Assembly (NCBI RefSeq): GCF_020379485.1
Contig: NC_063439.1
Span: 22,320,098-22,384,097, forward strand
Direction: 5' to 3'
Length of the DNA: 64,000 nucleotides
DNA from: Brassica napus
Taxonomy: Eukaryota; Streptophyta; Magnoliopsida; Brassicales; Brassicaceae
Both the position numbers and the translations under genes were made by a program. This document shows positions 60,749-64,000 of the stretch, piece by piece (the stretch's first letter is position 1; every line of letters begins with the position of its first letter). The notes under the pieces are model-generated. The model was not told where the DNA came from and did no database searches. It saw only the letters and a list, made by a program, of their open reading frames with translations.

Positions 60749-61147
60749 ATGGCAAGTCTTTTAATGACCACACCATTCGCAGGTTCTCTCACTCAATGCA
60801 AGAAAACAAAAAACCTCTCCCTCCAGAGAGCCTTTAAGGTAACCTCTATGCAGACACCGTTGGAGGAGCTATACAACGTTAAAGTGGAACCGAAAGTGTC
60901 ACAGAGACGGTTAGATGAGCTCGGGGTTTCCAGATGGTCGGTTTGGAAGACGGGGAAGTGCAAACTGCCTTGGGACTGGCAGGTGGATCAGTTGGTTTAC
61001 ATAGAAGAAGGAGAGGTTCGTGTTGTTCCCGCAGGAAGCAAGAAGTTTATGCAGTTGTTAGCAAACAAAAAGAGTTATAGCGTTCATCAGTTTGACTGGC
61101 TGACAAGAGAGAATGATCCTGTTCTCGAAGCTGTAGGAGACCCATGA
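60749..61147 (+). CDS. chimeric, C-terminally replaced plastid cupin (DUF861/PTAC18-like) fragment
   Basis: 132 aa. The first part reads like a plastid-targeted Cupin_3 (DUF861) protein of the PTAC18/At4g10300 type: a basic Ser/Thr-rich transit-like N-terminus (MASLLMTTPFAGSLTQ), then LEELYNVKVEPKVSQRRLDE, SRWSVWKTGKCKLPWDWQVD and VYIEEGEVRVVPAGSKKFMQ. After QLLA the expected second half of the barrel is missing and the sequence switches to NKKSYSVHQFDWLTRENDPV, which is not cupin. A probable 5'-UTR intron (60378-60706, GT-AG) is kept, so capture was from DNA, not cDNA. Lies inside a Harbinger-like element; a full cupin fold is unlikely. Confidence 0.65.
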   Translation: MASLLMTTPFAGSLTQCKKTKNLSLQRAFKVTSMQTPLEELYNVKVEPKVSQRRLDELGVSRWSVWKTGKCKLPWDWQVDQLVYIEEGEVRVVPAGSKKFMQLLANKKSYSVHQFDWLTRENDPVLEAVGDP

Positions 61148-61290
61148 CGGTATCAGAAACTATTACCATGGGAATCATGATAGCGCTGGTGCAAACCTCA
61201 GTGAAACAACTCCAAGAAAATTCGCTTCGAAGTTGCAGTCAAGAAGTCCCAAATACATATCTTTGCTCAACCATCTTAGAATATATCTAC
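61148..61290 (+). pseudogene. second captured coding-like segment
   Basis: After the stop at 61145-61147, a shifted frame stays open (NYYHGNHDSAGANLSETT, then SKLQSRSPKYISLLNHLRIY) up to a donor-like GTACAA near 61293. Together with the non-cupin tail before it, this looks like one exon of an unidentified gene with a frameshift. Parent unknown. Confidence 0.3.
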
Positions 61291-61556
61291 CAGAGGTACA
61301 ATCTATCTGTATCATTTTATATCAATCATTCAGATTTGAGAATGTGAATGTGAAACTTGTTTGTTTGGCCATTAAAAAAATTTAGTGTTTAATAAATTTT
61401 TTTTTTTTTAAGAACCTTTAATTAAGAGACTTGCATTGGAGCACATAAATTTACGGGTTTCTTAATCTAATCTCTTATTCACTTTTACAATTAAAAAGTA
61501 TTAAAAAAAAATAAGAGACCCATTTAGGGTCTCTAGGTTAATGGTGCTCTTATGAT

Positions 61557-63416
61557 TCACACGTCCGCAGTGCAACTTGGTTGTTCCTTGTTCTGTAAGA
61601 AAAGACATATTACTGTAATATCATCAATCTTCTTAGATTTAAGCTTCTTCTTCCAAGTAGCTTCGGCCACCTCTGCAACAAGTTTAGCGGCCATATCTTG
61701 GGTTTTCCCGGAATTCCATATTAGTGATACAACTTCATCATTGGTAAGCATATCCCAGACCTGTGACGACAATATTAAATACCAAAGATTTTAAAATATT
61801 TTGAAGTGCTAAAAAGTAAAAATTAAATTTGAATCTTATGTGTTTCCAAAAAAAAAAATTTGAATCTTATGTGCTTTTACCCCATCTGAAGCGAGTACAA
61901 GGAATCGGTCTTTAGAAGTTATTCGGTGGTGAGAGACCTCTGGAACCGCAATAACACCGTAGTCTTTGAGTCTGAAATCTCCAAAAGCTCTTGACATGGC
62001 TAATCCTGGTATGTCTTGGTTGGGCAGCCACACCCTTTGGCTGGACGGTTCTGCTTTCATTGCGTGAACGCGACCTCTGCACGCCCTAATCCTCTCTGCT
62101 TCACCTGCGACGGTAGAACTTGCTCAATAAGTATCATCAAACCCCTAATGTTACAACCATTCTTTAGGCAAAGATAAAGAGTGGAATATATACTTGGGAC
62201 ATCAGGTGTTAGGTCAGATGTTAACTGAACTGCGCAGATCTCACCATCTTCAGTCATTGTCCCCAACACTGCCCTTGAATCACCAAGGTTAGCTATCATG
62301 AGGTCATCTCCCTGAAGAAATCAAGTGAGCTCGAGCTTATCAAATAATTAGGGTTTATAGGGTTTAAAAGGTGGCAATAGACAAAACAAAATAATTCGTT
62401 CATGGTCCAATCGTACCACTCAAAAGTTCAAAACCTAATGTTACGTTAGAGGAAACAAAAAAAAAATGTACCTGAGTAATAGCAACAACAGCTGTAGAGC
62501 CACTGAAAGAGCAATTAAAGACTTGGAGCATAAGCTCTCTGTCAATGAGTCTGAATGCGTTAAAACAAGCTTTCTCCCATTTGAGAGCTTCATCTTCTTC
62601 ACAAGCATGAGGTTCTTCGTTCAGCTCCTTCTTTAGTGTTAACAGAAGTGATGGTAATCTATTCCTCGCCATTTTACTCACCATGTGCCCATTTTTCCCG
62701 TGTCCATCAAACACTCCACATAGCTCTGCTTCCTCCGTTCCATATCCCTAAGGACTTAACAAGTTAGCTTATACCAATCTAATCAATTTAATATAATTAA
62801 CTCCATAAATATTAGAAACTCACATATACAAACAGTTAATCTAGGCATCGATTTGATTGCGTGTTTCCATTTACATTTTTTTATTTTACATATATTAGTA
62901 TCTTAAACAGCTTCTTATAAGAGACTTCTTATGACCTAAAAGCAAATAAACACTTTACAAAAAGTGAGAAGAATGAATTTTTAATGAAAATGAAAGGATT
63001 TCAAGAATATTCTCGCATGTAAATACAAACAGATAAATTTTGTAATGATCTTGAAACAGTCAAGGCAGATCATCGATCTTGATTATTGGTACGAAATGAA
63101 ACAAATATTGGTTTGTCATCTACCCTAGAACCTTGTTGGTCGTCATCTAAAATAATGATTTATAGAACAAAAGAGAAGGAATATAGAAACAGGAAAATAA
63201 CAAAATTTCAAGATGAAGTACCAGATAAAGAATAGCATTATCTTGGTTAATCGCTTTGGTTCCTTGTATAGAGCAGACAGAACCGGGTCGATGAACCGGA
63301 CGGTAGTGATCTAAACCGAACTCATCTCCATAACACACCACCGCATTTCCATCACCGTGTTCATTTTCCTCATGAATCTCTGATGAAGAAGAAGGCAACG
63401 AGAAGCAATGACCCAT
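61557..63416 (-). CDS. protein phosphatase 2C (PP2C, At5g26010-like)
   Basis: Mg/Mn-dependent Ser/Thr phosphatase. Five exons: 63416-63222, 62747-62472, 62311-62194, 62104-61881, 61760-61557; GT-AG, phases agree, 338 aa. Start MGHCFSLP; the Gly2 and Cys4 context suggests possible N-acylation (inference). PP2C motifs: GSVCSIQGTKAINQDNA, metal-binding CGVFDGHGKNGHM, FSGSTAVVAIT, ANLGDSRAVLG, PGLAMSRAFGDFRLKDYG, VLASDGVWDML and WKKKLKSKKIDDITVICL. Synteny and sequence match At5g26010. The last residues CTADV extend beyond the usual NKEQPS end, and the stop lies 4 bp from a transposon target-site duplication, so the 3' UTR is transposon DNA. Intron 4 holds a micro-insertion. Confidence 0.94.
61825..61873 (+). 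repeat. direct-repeat-flanked oligo(A) micro-insertion in PP2C intron 4
   Basis: AAATTTGAATCTTATGTG (18 bp) at 61825-61842 and 61856-61873. Between them: TTTCC plus eight A. The upstream flank is TT, so the target reads TT/AAA. The second repeat ends 5 bp from the GT splice donor of exon 4 (minus strand). Confidence 0.75.
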
Positions 63417-63504
63417 ATCCTCACCAAAGTCGCACACAAATTTACTTGGAAGAAGAAAATATTTTCTTTATGTTAAGCTTTGATTAGACGACCTGTTCAA
63501 GAAC

Positions 63505-63511
63505 TTATATA
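63505..63511 (-). promoter_or_regulatory. TATA box of the PP2C gene
   Basis: TATATAA on the minus strand, about 90 bp upstream of the ATG at 63416. Confidence 0.5.
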
Positions 63512-64000
63512 ATGTGAAAAGCCGTTTCTTGAAGCTGGTGCTTAGCTATTAAAGATTCATACTATTATTTTATTGATAGTGTTTTCTTACTGCAATTTAA
63601 TAACCATATTATTATAGTATATTGAATTTTATAAGATAACATTATTACTGTATGCGTGGCACCAACTTGAGTTTTAAGCTTCAGTGAACTGAATTATATA
63701 TAGATGTATATGCGTTGACTTATATTTAATATTTGCTTGCATAGAGAATCATGTTGCCCGAGTCTGGCTTGAAAGGGCAAGTTCTGCCGTTTAACAGGGG
63801 ATTCTACTTCTGGAGATCATACCCTTATAAGAACATGCTTGATGTGTATGCTACCGAATATATTAATAATTAATATAGTTAACCACCTTATAATACATAT
63901 GAATTATCAAGGAACTTTGAGAATTTGTATCAATAATATGGTCAACTTATATGAAGAGAACACCCGCTTGGCTTATTGGCTACTACCAATATTTATGAGT
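63512..64000. other. right-hand spacer
   Basis: PP2C promoter side and the window end. One short plus-strand frame (63751-63873) is noted separately. Nothing else seen. Confidence 0.45.
63751..63873 (+). CDS. small open frame, 40 codons
   Basis: ATG to TAA, MLPESGLKGQVLPFNR then GFYFWRSYPYKNML. It has varied, protein-like composition and is less AT-rich than its surroundings, and an acceptor-like AG precedes it (TTGCATAG), so it might be the last exon of a gene or a fragment. No family recognised. Confidence 0.2.
   Translation: MLPESGLKGQVLPFNRGFYFWRSYPYKNMLDVYATEYINN

Larger units (their letters stand above)
60054..61549 (+). mobile_element. PIF/Harbinger-like element carrying a gene fragment
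   Basis: Left end GAGCACCATTATCGCGG and right end (inverted) GAGCACCATTAACC share 11 terminal bases. Further in, both have TGGTCTCTTA or TGGGTCTCTTA at the same offset, giving imperfect terminal inverted repeats of about 38 bp. TTA is duplicated at 60051-60053 and 61550-61552. No transposase. The interior is a spliced cupin-like gene (60749-61147) plus a second coding-like segment, so this behaves like a Pack-type element. Confidence 0.75.

Overview
The window is nuclear DNA of a crucifer (Brassicaceae), most likely a Brassica relative. It has AT-rich spacers, GT-AG introns, and a gene order that matches Arabidopsis thaliana chromosome 5 around At5g25830-At5g26010 as I remember that map. Left to right the genes are: GATA12-type transcription factor (-), DUF1677 protein (-), cytosolic NADP-malic enzyme 3 (+, 19 exons), Aux/IAA repressor IAA28 (+, 4 exons), ent-kaurene oxidase GA3/CYP701A (+, 6 exons), LRR receptor kinase HSL3 (+), neprosin-domain protein (-, 7 exons), Core-2/I-branching glycosyltransferase (+, frameshifted here), and a clade-F-like PP2C (-, 5 exons). 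Exon phases were checked by hand and the predicted lengths are close to those I recall for the Arabidopsis proteins. The genes do not form one pathway. They are a conserved ancestral block touching auxin (IAA28), gibberellin (GA3), peptide-receptor (HSL3) and malate/NADPH metabolism.

Layout: 1-23.4 kb is gene-rich with small transposons (a Helitron, a 5'-truncated LINE, a TRIM). 23.4-55.3 kb is a rearranged interval. A tandem duplication, with breakpoints I place near 23,763 and 31,308, copied the spacer, the HSL3 gene and the 3' tip of the neprosin gene. The left unit has intact HSL3 and a neprosin stub. The right unit has a kinase-less HSL3 remnant and the intact neprosin gene, now separated by about 15 kb of Helitrons, MITEs and a full-length, open L1-type LINE (46,879-52,765, 13-bp target-site duplication). 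55.5-64 kb holds another Helitron, a 710-bp tandem duplication, the glycosyltransferase, a gene-carrying PIF/Harbinger-like element (60,054-61,549) and the PP2C. The myrosinase genes TGG2/TGG1, which lie between the last two genes in Arabidopsis, are absent.

The most unusual recurring signal is about ten tiny insertions, each only a poly(A) run plus 0-14 other bases, bounded by 9-19-bp direct repeats like LINE target-site duplications. They occur in introns of GATA12, IAA28 and the PP2C, downstream of GA3, and in the promoter of the HSL3 remnant, where the paralogous copy is a clean empty site. They look like minimal retrotransposition events. No rRNA, tRNA or CRISPR features were seen.
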